The notes under the pieces were generated by a model that saw only the letters and a list, made by a program, of their open reading frames with translations, was not told where the DNA came from and ran no database searches. Shown here in pieces: positions 9,259 through 16,620 of a DNA stretch of 64,000 bases. Position numbers and translations under genes: made by a program. Numbering within the stretch: position 1 is the stretch's first letter; the number at the start of each line of letters is the position of its first letter. The DNA comes from Streptomyces griseoluteus (lineage in GTDB: Bacteria; Actinomycetota; Actinomycetes; Streptomycetales; Streptomycetaceae): assembly GCF_004784465.1 (NCBI RefSeq), contig NZ_SRRU01000001.1, forward strand, positions 806,001 to 870,000, given 5' to 3'.

Positions 9259-9963
9259 TCAACGTCCCCTTCCCTCCTCCTCGGACAGCCAGCGGTAGAT
9301 CAGTTCCGGGCGGCCCACCTGGCCGTACTGGGGGCTTCTGGTCGCCCTGGCCGTGGTCACCAGGTGTTCCAGGTAGCGGCGGGCCGTGATGCGGGAGATG
9401 CCCACCGATTCGGCCACCCCCGCTGCCGTGAGGCCGGTGGGTGTGGCGCGCAGGGCGGCTGTGACTCGTTGGAGGGTGGGGGCGCTCAGGCCCTTGGGGA
9501 GTGTGGGCGGGGCCGGGGTGCGGAGGGTGGCCAGGGCCTGGTCCACCTCGTCCTGACCGCTCGCTTCGCCTGCCGCCGCGTGGTAGTCCGCGTAGCGGAG
9601 CAGGCGGTCGCGGAGGGTGGCGAAGGTGAAGGGCTTCAGGACGTACTGCACCACGCCCAGCGAGACACCCTCGCGGACCACCGCCAGGTCGCGGGCCGAG
9701 GTGACCGCGATGACGTCCGCCTGGTGGCCCGCCGCGCGCAGGGAGCGGGCGAGCTGGAGGCCGTGCACGTCGGGGAGGTGCAGGTCGAGCAGGAGGAGGT
9801 CGACCGGGGTGCGCTCCAGGACGCGGCGGGCGGCGGCACCGGTTCCCGCCTTGCCGACGGCGACGAAGCCCGGCACCCGGCCGACGTAGAGGACATGCGC
9901 GTCCGCCGCCACCGGGTCGTCCTCCACGACCAGGACACGGATGGGTGGCTGCTCGGGGGTCAT
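9259..9963 (-). CDS. Response regulator of CitB/DcuR type
   Basis: A 234-aa two-component response regulator. The receiver domain (residues ~7-125) has the acidic pair EDD at 14-16, phospho-acceptor Asp60 in LLLLDLHLPD and Lys110 in VLKPF. The C-terminal part (~155-225) carries a helix-turn-helix of the CitB/DcuR class (GLTAAGVAESVGISRITARRYL). It overlaps the upstream histidine kinase gene by four bases (ATGA), and the pair sits divergently beside a dicarboxylate symporter gene, so it most likely controls uptake of C4-dicarboxylates or citrate. Only the exact ligand is uncertain. Confidence 0.92.
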   Translation of the reverse strand: MTPEQPPIRVLVVEDDPVAADAHVLYVGRVPGFVAVGKAGTGAAARRVLERTPVDLLLLDLHLPDVHGLQLARSLRAAGHQADVIAVTSARDLAVVREGVSLGVVQYVLKPFTFATLRDRLLRYADYHAAAGEASGQDEVDQALATLRTPAPPTLPKGLSAPTLQRVTAALRATPTGLTAAGVAESVGISRITARRYLEHLVTTARATRSPQYGQVGRPELIYRWLSEEEGRGR

Positions 9964-11570
9964 ACGCCGCCTCCCGGCGGCCCGAGCGGCAGCCGGGCCT
10001 CGAACGCCGCACCCCCGCCCTCCGCCTCGGTGACCGTCAGCGTGCCCGTGAGCCGGGTGACCGTCTGGCGGGCCAGTGCCAGACCGAGGCCCCGCCCGCC
10101 GGGGCCGGCCGGCTTGGTGGTGAAGCCGCGTCGGAAGACGAGGTCGGCGTGGGCCGGGTCGACGCCGGGACCGGTGTCTGCCACGCGCAGCAGCAGTGCC
10201 TCGCCGGCCGCGTACGCCGTCACCGTGACCCGCGCCCGCGCGCTGCCCTGCGCCGCGTCCACCGCGTTGTCGATCAGGTTGCCCAGGATGGTGACGAGGT
10301 CGCGCACCGCGAGGTCCGGCGGGAGCACGCCGTCGTCGAGCCGGCTCTCGGGCGAGACGACCAGCTCCACGCCCCGCTCGTGCGCCTGCGCCGTCTTGCC
10401 CAGCAGCAGCGCGGCCAGCACCGGCTCACCCACCGCCGCGACCACCTGGTCGGTGAGCGTCTGGGCCAGCTCCAGCTCGGCCGTGGCGAACTCCACCGCC
10501 TCCTCCGCCCGCCCCAGCTCGATCAGGGAGACCACGGTGTGCAGCCGGTTCGCCGCCTCGTGCGCCTGCGACCGCAAGGCCTGGCTGAACCCGCGCTCGG
10601 AGTCCAGCTCGCCCATCAGTGACTGGAGTTCGGTCACGTCCCGGAGCGTGACGACCGTACCCCGGTGCTCCCCGCCGGATACCGGCGAGGTGTTGACCAC
10701 CAGCACGCGGGACGCGGTCAGGTGCACCTCGTCGACCCGCGGCTCCGAGGACAGCAGCGCCCCCGTGAGCGGCCCCGGCAGCCCCAGCTCCGCGACCGGC
10801 AGACCGACCACCTGGCCGCCGACCCCGAGCAGCTCGCGTCCGCCGTCGTTGATCAGCGCCACCCGGTACCGCCCGTCCAGCATCAGCAGCCCCTCGCGCA
10901 CCGCGTGCAGCGCCGCCTGGTGGTAGTCGTGCATCCGGCTCAGCTCGGCCGCGTTCATCCCGTGGGTGTGCCGCCGCAGCCGCGCGTTGATCACGTACGT
11001 ACCCACCGCCCCCAGCAACAGCGCCGCCCCCGCCACCCCGAGCAGCGCCGTCACCTGGTCCTGGACCCGCGCGCTGATCGCCTCCACCTTGATCCCGGCG
11101 CTGACCAGCCCCACCACCCGGCCCCCGTCCGTCACCGGAGTCACCGCGCGCACGGACGGGCCCAGCGTGCCGGTGTACGTCTCGGTGAAGGTGTGCCCCC
11201 GCAGGGCGGGCCCGGTCCGGCCGAGGAAGCGCCGGCCTATCTCGTCCCGCGACGGATGGGTCCAGCGGATGCCCCGCGGGTCCATGATCGTGACGAAGTC
11301 CACCTCGGTGTCCCGCATCACCCGCAGCGCGTACGGCTCGAGCTCGGCGGAGGGGTCCGGGGTACGGATCGCCGCCCGCACCGAGGGCGCGTCCGCGATG
11401 GACCGGGCCACCGCCGTGACCTGGCGTTCCGCCGCGTCCCGCGCCTGGCGCTGGTCGCTGACGTAGGTGAACAGCGCGTACCCGGCCACCACCACCGCGA
11501 CCAGCACCGCCTGCATGGCGAAGAGCTGGCCCGCCAGGCTGCGGGGTCGGGGGAGGGCGGGGGCACGCAT
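9960..11570 (-). CDS. Membrane sensor histidine kinase of CitA/DcuS type
   Basis: A 536-aa sensor kinase. It has a transmembrane helix at ~18-38, an extracytoplasmic PDC/CitA-like sensor domain (~40-175, with VDFVTIMDPRGIRWTHP and GTLGPSVRAVTPV typical of citrate/malate sensors), a second transmembrane helix at ~178-198, a cytoplasmic PAS domain (~215-320), a SpoOB-type dimerisation helix with the phospho-acceptor His in RSQAHEAANRLHTV, and a HATPase domain with GNLIDNAVDAA, ADTGPGVD and GGRGLGLALARQ. Architecture and gene order (kinase-regulator next to a DctA-family transporter) match CitAB/DcuSR systems that sense extracellular dicarboxylates. Confidence 0.93.
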   Translation of the reverse strand: MRAPALPRPRSLAGQLFAMQAVLVAVVVAGYALFTYVSDQRQARDAAERQVTAVARSIADAPSVRAAIRTPDPSAELEPYALRVMRDTEVDFVTIMDPRGIRWTHPSRDEIGRRFLGRTGPALRGHTFTETYTGTLGPSVRAVTPVTDGGRVVGLVSAGIKVEAISARVQDQVTALLGVAGAALLLGAVGTYVINARLRRHTHGMNAAELSRMHDYHQAALHAVREGLLMLDGRYRVALINDGGRELLGVGGQVVGLPVAELGLPGPLTGALLSSEPRVDEVHLTASRVLVVNTSPVSGGEHRGTVVTLRDVTELQSLMGELDSERGFSQALRSQAHEAANRLHTVVSLIELGRAEEAVEFATAELELAQTLTDQVVAAVGEPVLAALLLGKTAQAHERGVELVVSPESRLDDGVLPPDLAVRDLVTILGNLIDNAVDAAQGSARARVTVTAYAAGEALLLRVADTGPGVDPAHADLVFRRGFTTKPAGPGGRGLGLALARQTVTRLTGTLTVTEAEGGGAAFEARLPLGPPGGGV

Positions 11571-11638
11571 GCCAGCAGTGTGCCTGGCCGTTCGGGCATG
11601 AACTAAATGAACGGAAGGGTGACCGCCCTCACACGGCG

Positions 11639-11651
11639 GGAGATAGTCTCC
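11639..11651. promoter_or_regulatory. Inverted repeat with embedded -10-like TAGTCT upstream of the symporter gene
   Basis: GGAGA-TAG-TCTCC is a 5-bp inverted repeat that includes a TAGTCT hexamer resembling a -10 element. It lies about 72 bp before the symporter start, in the gap between the divergent kinase and transporter genes, and could hold a promoter or a binding site for the adjacent regulator. Weak evidence. Confidence 0.3.
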
Positions 11652-11722
11652 GCGATCCCCTGCAACGCCCGGACGTGAGCCGCACGCCGGTCATGCCGAC
11701 GAAGACGTCAAGGAGAGCAGTC

Positions 11723-13117
11723 GTGGCCGCCAGCACCCCCGGTACGGCACCAGCCGCCCCCGCCGTGAAGCGGGACCGTACCCATTACCTGTACATAGCC
11801 GTCATCGTGGCGGTCGCGCTCGGCATCGCCGTGGGCCTGATCTGGCCCGACGCCGGGGTGGAGCTGAAGCCGCTCGGCACCGGGTTCGTGAACCTAATCA
11901 AGATGATGATCTCGCCGGTCATCTTCTGCACGATCGTGCTCGGCATCGGCTCCGTACGGAAGGCCGCGAAGGTGGGCGCGGTCGGTGGCATCGCGCTCGG
12001 CTACTTCACCGTGATGTCGCTGGTGGCGCTCACCATCGGCCTCGTCGTCGGCAACGTCCTCCACCCCGGCGAGGGCCTGCACCTGACCGCCGCGCTCCGC
12101 CAGAGCGGCCACGCGCAGGTGTCCGCCGACGCGCTGCCGCCGGTGGACTTCGTGCTCTCGATCATCCCGGTCACCTTCGTGTCCGCCTTCACCGAGGGCC
12201 AGGTCCTCCAGACCCTGCTGGTCGCGCTGCTCACCGGCTTCGCGCTGCAGGCGCTGGGCACGGCCGGACAGCCCGTACTGCGGGGCATCGAGCACATCCA
12301 GCGGCTGGTCTTCCGCATCCTGGCCATGGTCATGTGGGCCGCGCCCATCGGCGCGTTCGGCGCGATCGCGGCCGTCGTCGGCTCGTCGGGCATCGACGCG
12401 CTCAAGAGCCTCGCCGTGTTGATGTTCGGCTTCTACCTCACCTGCGTGCTGTTCGTCTTCGTGGTGCTCGGCGCGCTGCTGCGCATCGTCTCGGGGCTGA
12501 ACATTTTCCTTCTGCTGAAGTACCTCGCCCGCGAGTTCCTGCTGATCCTGTCGACCTCGTCCTCGGAGTCCGCGCTGCCGAGGCTCATCGCCAAGATGGA
12601 GCACCTCGGCGTCAGCAAGGCGGTCGTCGGCATCACCGTGCCGACCGGGTACTCGTTCAACCTCGACGGGACCATGATCTACATGACCATGGCATCCCTC
12701 TACATCGCGGACGCGCTGGGTACGCCGATGTCGCTCGGCGAGCAGATCCCGTTGCTGCTGTTCCTGCTGCTGGCGTCCAAGGGCGCGGCGGGCGTCAGCG
12801 GCGCCGGGCTCGCCACGCTCGCGGGCGGTCTCCAGTCGCACAAGCCGGCGCTGGTGGACGGGATCGGCCTGGTGGTCGGCATCGACCGGTTCATGAGCGA
12901 GGCACGGGCGCTGACCAACTTCGCGGGCAACTCCGTCGCCACGGTGCTGATCGGGACGTGGACGAAGGAGATCGACTCGGAGCGGGTGCGGCGGGTGCTC
13001 GCCGGCGAGCTGCCGTTCGACGAGACGACGTTGCTGGACGAGGGGCGGGAGGACGAGCCGTCTTCCCCTTCGACCTCGGCCGAGGGGGAGGGCGGGAAGG
13101 AAGTCGCCAAGGCGTGA
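11723..13117 (+). CDS. dctA: Cation:dicarboxylate symporter (DctA family, DAACS)
   Basis: An integral membrane carrier that takes up C4-dicarboxylates such as succinate, fumarate and malate with H+ or Na+. The 464-aa protein shows multiple hydrophobic segments and the family signatures: the serine-rich re-entrant motif STSSSESALPRL and the cation/substrate segment GYSFNLDGTMIYMTMA. The GTG at 11723 is preferred over the ATG at 11675 because AGGAGAG lies 5-12 bases upstream and the extra N-terminus would be Arg/Thr-rich. The two-component genes are divergent from it and are the likely regulators. The C-terminal ~35 residues are Glu/Ser-rich and probably cytosolic. Confidence 0.92.
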   Translation: MAASTPGTAPAAPAVKRDRTHYLYIAVIVAVALGIAVGLIWPDAGVELKPLGTGFVNLIKMMISPVIFCTIVLGIGSVRKAAKVGAVGGIALGYFTVMSLVALTIGLVVGNVLHPGEGLHLTAALRQSGHAQVSADALPPVDFVLSIIPVTFVSAFTEGQVLQTLLVALLTGFALQALGTAGQPVLRGIEHIQRLVFRILAMVMWAAPIGAFGAIAAVVGSSGIDALKSLAVLMFGFYLTCVLFVFVVLGALLRIVSGLNIFLLLKYLAREFLLILSTSSSESALPRLIAKMEHLGVSKAVVGITVPTGYSFNLDGTMIYMTMASLYIADALGTPMSLGEQIPLLLFLLLASKGAAGVSGAGLATLAGGLQSHKPALVDGIGLVVGIDRFMSEARALTNFAGNSVATVLIGTWTKEIDSERVRRVLAGELPFDETTLLDEGREDEPSSPSTSAEGEGGKEVAKA

Positions 13118-13169
13118 GGAGCCTCTGGCCGAGGTGTCTTCCGGGGCCCGCCTGAAGGGCCTTCTGTCG

Positions 13170-13216
13170 CCGGCCGCCCGACCCCGCCTGAACCGGGGCC
13201 GGGCGGCCGGTCTTTC
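13170..13216. terminator. Bidirectional terminator between symporter and tetR genes
   Basis: A long GC-rich hairpin has the arms 13170-13186 and about 13193-13210, complementary over ~16 positions with one mismatch, followed on the plus strand by TCTTT. It lies between convergent genes. Confidence 0.75.
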
Positions 13217-13838
13217 ATGCCGTCTCGCTCGCGCGGGCCACCAACTCCTTTGCCGCCTCGTTCGGTACGCCCGCCGCCGTGAGCGCGGTGACCGCCGCCG
13301 CGTGGCCCGCCTCCTCGGCCGGGAGCAGCCCCTCGTTCACCGCCTCCATGACCGCGAAGAGGAGTTGCTCGTGCACGAAGGCCAGCGCGGCGGCGGGCAG
13401 CGGTGAGCTGAACACCCCTTCGTCCAGACCACGTTGGAGCACCCGCGTCTTCTCCTCGCGCAGGGGGGCGAGGCGGTCGCGGATGCCCTGGACGGTGACC
13501 GTGCGCTGGGCCAGCGCGATCAGCAGACGGTAGCGGTCGGCGATCTCCCACACCGCGAGCACGGAACGGGCCACCGCGTCGGCCGGCCCGGCCCCGTCGT
13601 CCCGGGCGCACAGGTCCGCATCCGTCAGCACCCGCACCGCCTCGTCGACGAGCGTGCCGATCAGCGCCTCCCGGCTGGGGAAGTGGCCGTACACCGTGCG
13701 CCGTACGACACCGGCGGCGCGCGCGATCTGGTCCATCGAGGCGTCCGGGTCGCGCAGCAGCTCGGCGAGGGCGACGTCGAGGATGCGGCGGCGGTTGGTG
13801 TCGGCGCGGCTGGGGTTACCCGTGGTCATGGCAGTCAT
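13215..13838 (-). CDS. TetR-family transcriptional repressor
   Basis: A 207-aa regulator with the N-terminal TetR helix-turn-helix (residues ~15-60: RRRILDVALAELL, then MDQIARAAGVVRRTVYGHF) and a helical ligand-binding C-terminal domain. The frame is open to 13919, but that extension runs through the palindromic operators, so translation from the ATG at 13838 (or 13829) is more likely. It is divergent from an MFS exporter gene, and three 20-bp palindromes fill the gap, so it almost certainly represses itself and the exporter and is released by a small molecule that the exporter removes. The ligand is unknown. Confidence 0.9.
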   Translation of the reverse strand: MTAMTTGNPSRADTNRRRILDVALAELLRDPDASMDQIARAAGVVRRTVYGHFPSREALIGTLVDEAVRVLTDADLCARDDGAGPADAVARSVLAVWEIADRYRLLIALAQRTVTVQGIRDRLAPLREEKTRVLQRGLDEGVFSSPLPAAALAFVHEQLLFAVMEAVNEGLLPAEEAGHAAAVTALTAAGVPNEAAKELVARASETA

Positions 13839-13855
13839 TGTGCACACCTTCTCGA

Positions 13856-13875
13856 CTTGCACGGCACTGTGCAAG
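13856..13875. promoter_or_regulatory. TetR operator copy 1
   Basis: The palindrome CTTGCAC-N6-GTGCAAG has perfect 7-bp arms. It lies 17 bp upstream of the tetR start at 13838. Confidence 0.75.
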
Positions 13876-13882
13876 GTCGTAC

Positions 13883-13902
13883 ATTGCACATGGTTGTGCA
13901 AT
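13883..13902. promoter_or_regulatory. TetR operator copy 2
   Basis: The palindrome ATTGCAC-N6-GTGCAAT has perfect 7-bp arms and the same 6-bp spacer as copy 1. Its centre is 27 bp from the centre of copy 1. Confidence 0.75.
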
Positions 13903-13920
13903 TGCACGCCACTGTGCAAG
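13901..13920. promoter_or_regulatory. TetR operator copy 3, sharing two bases with copy 2
   Basis: ATTGCAC-N6-GTGCAAG has 7-bp arms with one mismatch at the outermost position. Its centre is 18 bp from copy 2; the sites share bases 13901-13902. It ends 40 bp before the MFS exporter start. Confidence 0.72.
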
Positions 13921-13960
13921 TTCCTGTTGTGCCTGATGTCGAGGAAGGTCAGCCGCTGTC

Positions 13961-15643
13961 ATGCGACTCGTCATGAACGAACCGGTCGAGAGGATGGAGC
14001 GCCCGTACGCCCGGCGCTGGTGGGCACTGCTCGTGCTCTGCCTCAGCCTGCTGATCATCGTGATGGCCAACACCGCCCTCACGGTCGCGGCGCCCGACAT
14101 GACCCGTGACCTGGGGCTGTCCAGCGCGGACCTCCAGTGGGTCATCGACGGCTACACCGTCCCGTACGCCGCGCTGATGCTGCTGCTGGGCGCGATCGGT
14201 GACAAGTACAGCCGGCGCGGGGCGCTGATCCTCGGCCTCGTCGTCTTCGGTGGCGGCGCGGTGTTCGGCAACCTCGCGGACTCGGCGGCCACCGTCATCG
14301 CGGCCCGCGCGGTCATGGGCGTCGGCGCGGCGCTGATCATGCCCGCGACGCTCTCGCTGCTGGCGGCGACCTTCCCGCGCGCCGAGCGGGTCAAGGCGAT
14401 CACCCTGTGGACCGCCACCGCGGGCCTCGCCATCGCGGCCGGCCCGGTCGTCGCGGGCGCGCTGCTGCGGGACCACGGCTGGGCCTCGACCTTCCTGATC
14501 AACGTGCCGGTCGCCGCCGTGGCGATCGTCGGCACCCTGGTGCTCGTACCGCCGTCCAAGGCCGGTCACCATGAGCGCATCGACTACGTCGGCGGGCTGC
14601 TGTCCGTGCTGTCGATCGCCGCACTGGTGTACATGATCATCGAGGGACCGCACTTCGGGTGGGGCGTCAAGGCGGTGACCGCCGCGGTCGTGGCGGGCGT
14701 CGGCCTGATCGCCTTCGTCCTGTGGGAGCTTCGCCACCCGCGCCCGGTGCTGGACGTACGCCGCTTCACCGACCGCCGCTTCGCGGGCTCCAACCTCGCG
14801 GTCGCCCTCTTCTTCCTCGCCGTCTTCGGCGCGTTCTACTACCTCACCCAGCACCTCCAGTTCGTCCTCGGCTACGACGCCCTGGAGACCGGCGTCCGCA
14901 TGCTCCCCCTGGCCGGCGCGGTGTTCGCCGGCTCCGCCCTCACCGGCTACCTCACCCCCCGCGTCGGCATGCGCTGGACGGTCGGCGCGGGCATGGTCGC
15001 CGGCACGGTGGCGCTCGCGCTGCTGACCCGCGTCGACGCGGGCTCGACGTACGCCGACTTCGTCCCGTCCCTGGTGATCCTGGGCCTCGCCATCGGCCTC
15101 GCCCTCTCCCCCTGCACGGACGCGATCATGGGCGCGTTCCCGGAGTCCGAACTGGGCGTGGGCGGCGCGGTCAACGACACGTCGCTCGAACTGGGCGGCT
15201 CGCTCGGCATCGCGATCCTGGGCTCCCTGCTGGCGACCTCGTACGACGACCATCTGACGTCGGCGACGAAGGGGAGCGGCCTTCCGGCCCAGGCCCTCGC
15301 CACGGCGCAGGACTCGGTGGGGGCGGGGTACGCGGTGGCGCAGGCCATCGGCGAGAAGGCCCAGGCGCTCGCCGCGAAGGCGGCCGCTGCGGGCGACCCG
15401 CAGCAGGCGGCCCAACTCAAGCAACAGGCGTCCTCGTTGGCGACGGGCGCGCACCGCATGGCGGAGGCCGTGGGGTCGTCGTTCTCGGACGCGGTGGCGC
15501 ATACGAGCCTGATCGGAGCGGTCGTCCTGGGCGTGGGCACGGTCGTGGTGGCCGTGCTGCTGCCGGGGCGGGAAAAAACGGCGCCTCCGGCGGAGGTTGC
15601 CGAGAAGCCGGAAGAAACCCCCGTAGGGGCCGCCGCCCACTGA
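13961..15643 (+). CDS. MFS drug exporter, DHA2 (14-TM) family
   Basis: A 560-aa membrane protein with about 14 hydrophobic segments, typical of the EmrB/QacA proton-antiport exporters. Visible family features include the TM1 region LLIIVMANTALTVAAPDM, motif A after TM2 (LGAIGDKYSRRGAL), and motif C in TM5 (AGLAIAAGPVVAGALL). The C-terminal cytoplasmic tail before the last helix is Ala/Gln-rich. It is divergent from a TetR repressor with palindromic operators between them, which is the standard arrangement for an inducible efflux pump. Substrate cannot be read from sequence. An in-frame ATG four codons further in (13973) is an alternative start. Confidence 0.9.
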   Translation: MRLVMNEPVERMERPYARRWWALLVLCLSLLIIVMANTALTVAAPDMTRDLGLSSADLQWVIDGYTVPYAALMLLLGAIGDKYSRRGALILGLVVFGGGAVFGNLADSAATVIAARAVMGVGAALIMPATLSLLAATFPRAERVKAITLWTATAGLAIAAGPVVAGALLRDHGWASTFLINVPVAAVAIVGTLVLVPPSKAGHHERIDYVGGLLSVLSIAALVYMIIEGPHFGWGVKAVTAAVVAGVGLIAFVLWELRHPRPVLDVRRFTDRRFAGSNLAVALFFLAVFGAFYYLTQHLQFVLGYDALETGVRMLPLAGAVFAGSALTGYLTPRVGMRWTVGAGMVAGTVALALLTRVDAGSTYADFVPSLVILGLAIGLALSPCTDAIMGAFPESELGVGGAVNDTSLELGGSLGIAILGSLLATSYDDHLTSATKGSGLPAQALATAQDSVGAGYAVAQAIGEKAQALAAKAAAAGDPQQAAQLKQQASSLATGAHRMAEAVGSSFSDAVAHTSLIGAVVLGVGTVVVAVLLPGREKTAPPAEVAEKPEETPVGAAAH

Positions 15644-15654
15644 CATCGGCCGAC

Positions 15655-15684
15655 GTGCCGCTCCGGAGTTTCGCGGAGCGGCAC
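15655..15684 (+). terminator. Terminator after the MFS exporter gene
   Basis: Arms GTGCCGCTCCG (15655-15665) and its exact complement (15674-15684) flank an 8-nt loop, followed by ATTTCC, starting 11 bp after the MFS stop codon. Confidence 0.8.
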
Positions 15685-15704
15685 ATTTCCCCGCCCCGGC
15701 CGCC

Positions 15705-15735
15705 TTGCCCTGACGCCCACGTCACCCCCTACCGT
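15705..15735 (+). promoter_or_regulatory. MerR-type promoter with 19-bp spacer and central dyad
   Basis: A -35-like TTGCCC (15705-15710) and -10-like TACCGT (15730-15735) are separated by 19 bp, the over-long spacing typical of promoters activated by MerR proteins. The spacer contains the dyad TGACG-CCCA-CGTCA (15711-15724). The MerR start codon at 15743 lies 7 bases after the -10, so the transcript would be leaderless. Confidence 0.55.
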
Positions 15736-15742
15736 CGAAGCC

Positions 15743-16171
15743 ATGCGAATCGGTGAGCTGGCCGAGCGCGCCGGGACGACCGTGCGGGCGCTGCGGTACT
15801 ACGAGACGCGGGGGCTGTTGCCCGCGCGGCGGGACGGCAACGGGCATCGGCGGTACGACGAGCGGGATCTCGTGCTGCTGACGCAGATCCGGACGCTCCG
15901 GGGCTTCGGGTTCGAGCTGGAGGAGACGCGGCCGTTCGTGGAGTGTCTGCGGGCCGGGCACCCGGAGGGGGACGCGTGTCCGGCGTCGCAGGCCGTGTAC
16001 CGGCGGAAGCTGGATGAGCTGGACGGGCTCATCGGGGAGCTGATGGCGGTGCGGGAGACGGTCGCGGGGCAGCTGCTGCGGGCCGAGGAGGCGCGGGCCG
16101 GGCTGGCCGCCGAGGCGCTGGTTCCGGGGGGTCCGGAACCCGTGTGCGAGCTGGGAGGGCGAAGGGCATGA
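15743..16171 (+). CDS. MerR-family transcriptional regulator
   Basis: A 142-aa regulator. Residues 1-70 form the MerR winged helix-turn-helix (MRIGELAERAGTTVRALRYYETRGLL), followed by a long dimerisation helix. Two cysteines (in VECLRAGHPEGDACPA) sit at the start of and within the segment after the DNA-binding domain and, with the intervening His, could bind a metal or sense thiol state; this is inference. It overlaps a thioredoxin gene by four bases, which favours a redox or thiol-stress role, and its own upstream region carries a MerR-type dyad, suggesting autoregulation. Confidence 0.92.
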   Translation: MRIGELAERAGTTVRALRYYETRGLLPARRDGNGHRRYDERDLVLLTQIRTLRGFGFELEETRPFVECLRAGHPEGDACPASQAVYRRKLDELDGLIGELMAVRETVAGQLLRAEEARAGLAAEALVPGGPEPVCELGGRRA

Positions 16172-16500
16172 CTGTCATCAGCGGTCTTGACGAGGTCACG
16201 GACGCGAATTTCGAGGCGGAGGTGCTCGGCTCCGATCTCCCGGTGCTGGTGCAGTTCACCGCCGACTGGTGCGGGCCCTGCCGGCAGCTCGCGCCGGTGC
16301 TGAAGGACATCGCCTTCAGGGAGGGCGACCGGCTGAAGGTGGTCCAGCTCGACGTGGACCGCAACCCCGGCACCACCATCGCCTACCAGGTGCTCTCCAC
16401 CCCCACCCTCCTGGTCTTCCAGGACGGTGAACCGGTGCGCTCCATGGTCGGCGCCCGGCCCAGGCGCAAGCTGCTGGAGGAGCTGGCCGACCTGCTCTGA
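16168..16500 (+). CDS. Thioredoxin
   Basis: A 110-aa cytosolic dithiol oxidoreductase with the complete thioredoxin fold and active site WCGPC at residues ~33-37, the conserved STPTLLVF with the cis-proline, and the central Asp strand QLDVDRNP. The ATG at 16168 overlaps the MerR stop (ATGA), and GGAGGG lies upstream; the frame continues 8 codons further but without family sequence. The gene is in an operon with a MerR regulator, so it is probably an inducible second thioredoxin rather than the housekeeping copy, which in Streptomyces is near the origin; that last point is general knowledge. Confidence 0.93.
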   Translation: MTVISGLDEVTDANFEAEVLGSDLPVLVQFTADWCGPCRQLAPVLKDIAFREGDRLKVVQLDVDRNPGTTIAYQVLSTPTLLVFQDGEPVRSMVGARPRRKLLEELADLL

Positions 16501-16517
16501 GAAAGCACCCCGCAAGC

Positions 16518-16557
16518 AAAGAAATCCCCCAGGCATTGGCGCCCGGGGGATTTCTTT
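16518..16557. terminator. Rho-independent terminator after thioredoxin
   Basis: The arms AAAGAAATCCCCC (16518-16530) and its exact complement (16545-16557) flank a short GC loop; the A-tract and T-tract make this a classic intrinsic terminator that could work in both directions. Confidence 0.9.
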
Positions 16558-16620
16558 CGGTATATTGGACCGTTCACGACTTCTTTAAGAGGTCATGCGG
16601 AAGCTTGATGAGCACAGTAT

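Noticed and set aside
13839..13919. An N-terminal extension of the TetR protein by 27 residues.
   Set aside because: The extra codons lie across the operator palindromes and give a His/Val/Gln-rich sequence unlike TetR N-termini; the ATG at 13838 starts just before the helix-turn-helix domain.
16501..16620. A rifamycin-associated regulatory element before the HelD-like gene.
   Set aside because: The only strong inverted repeat (16518-16557) is an intrinsic terminator for thioredoxin; I could not recall the element's sequence exactly enough to claim a match.
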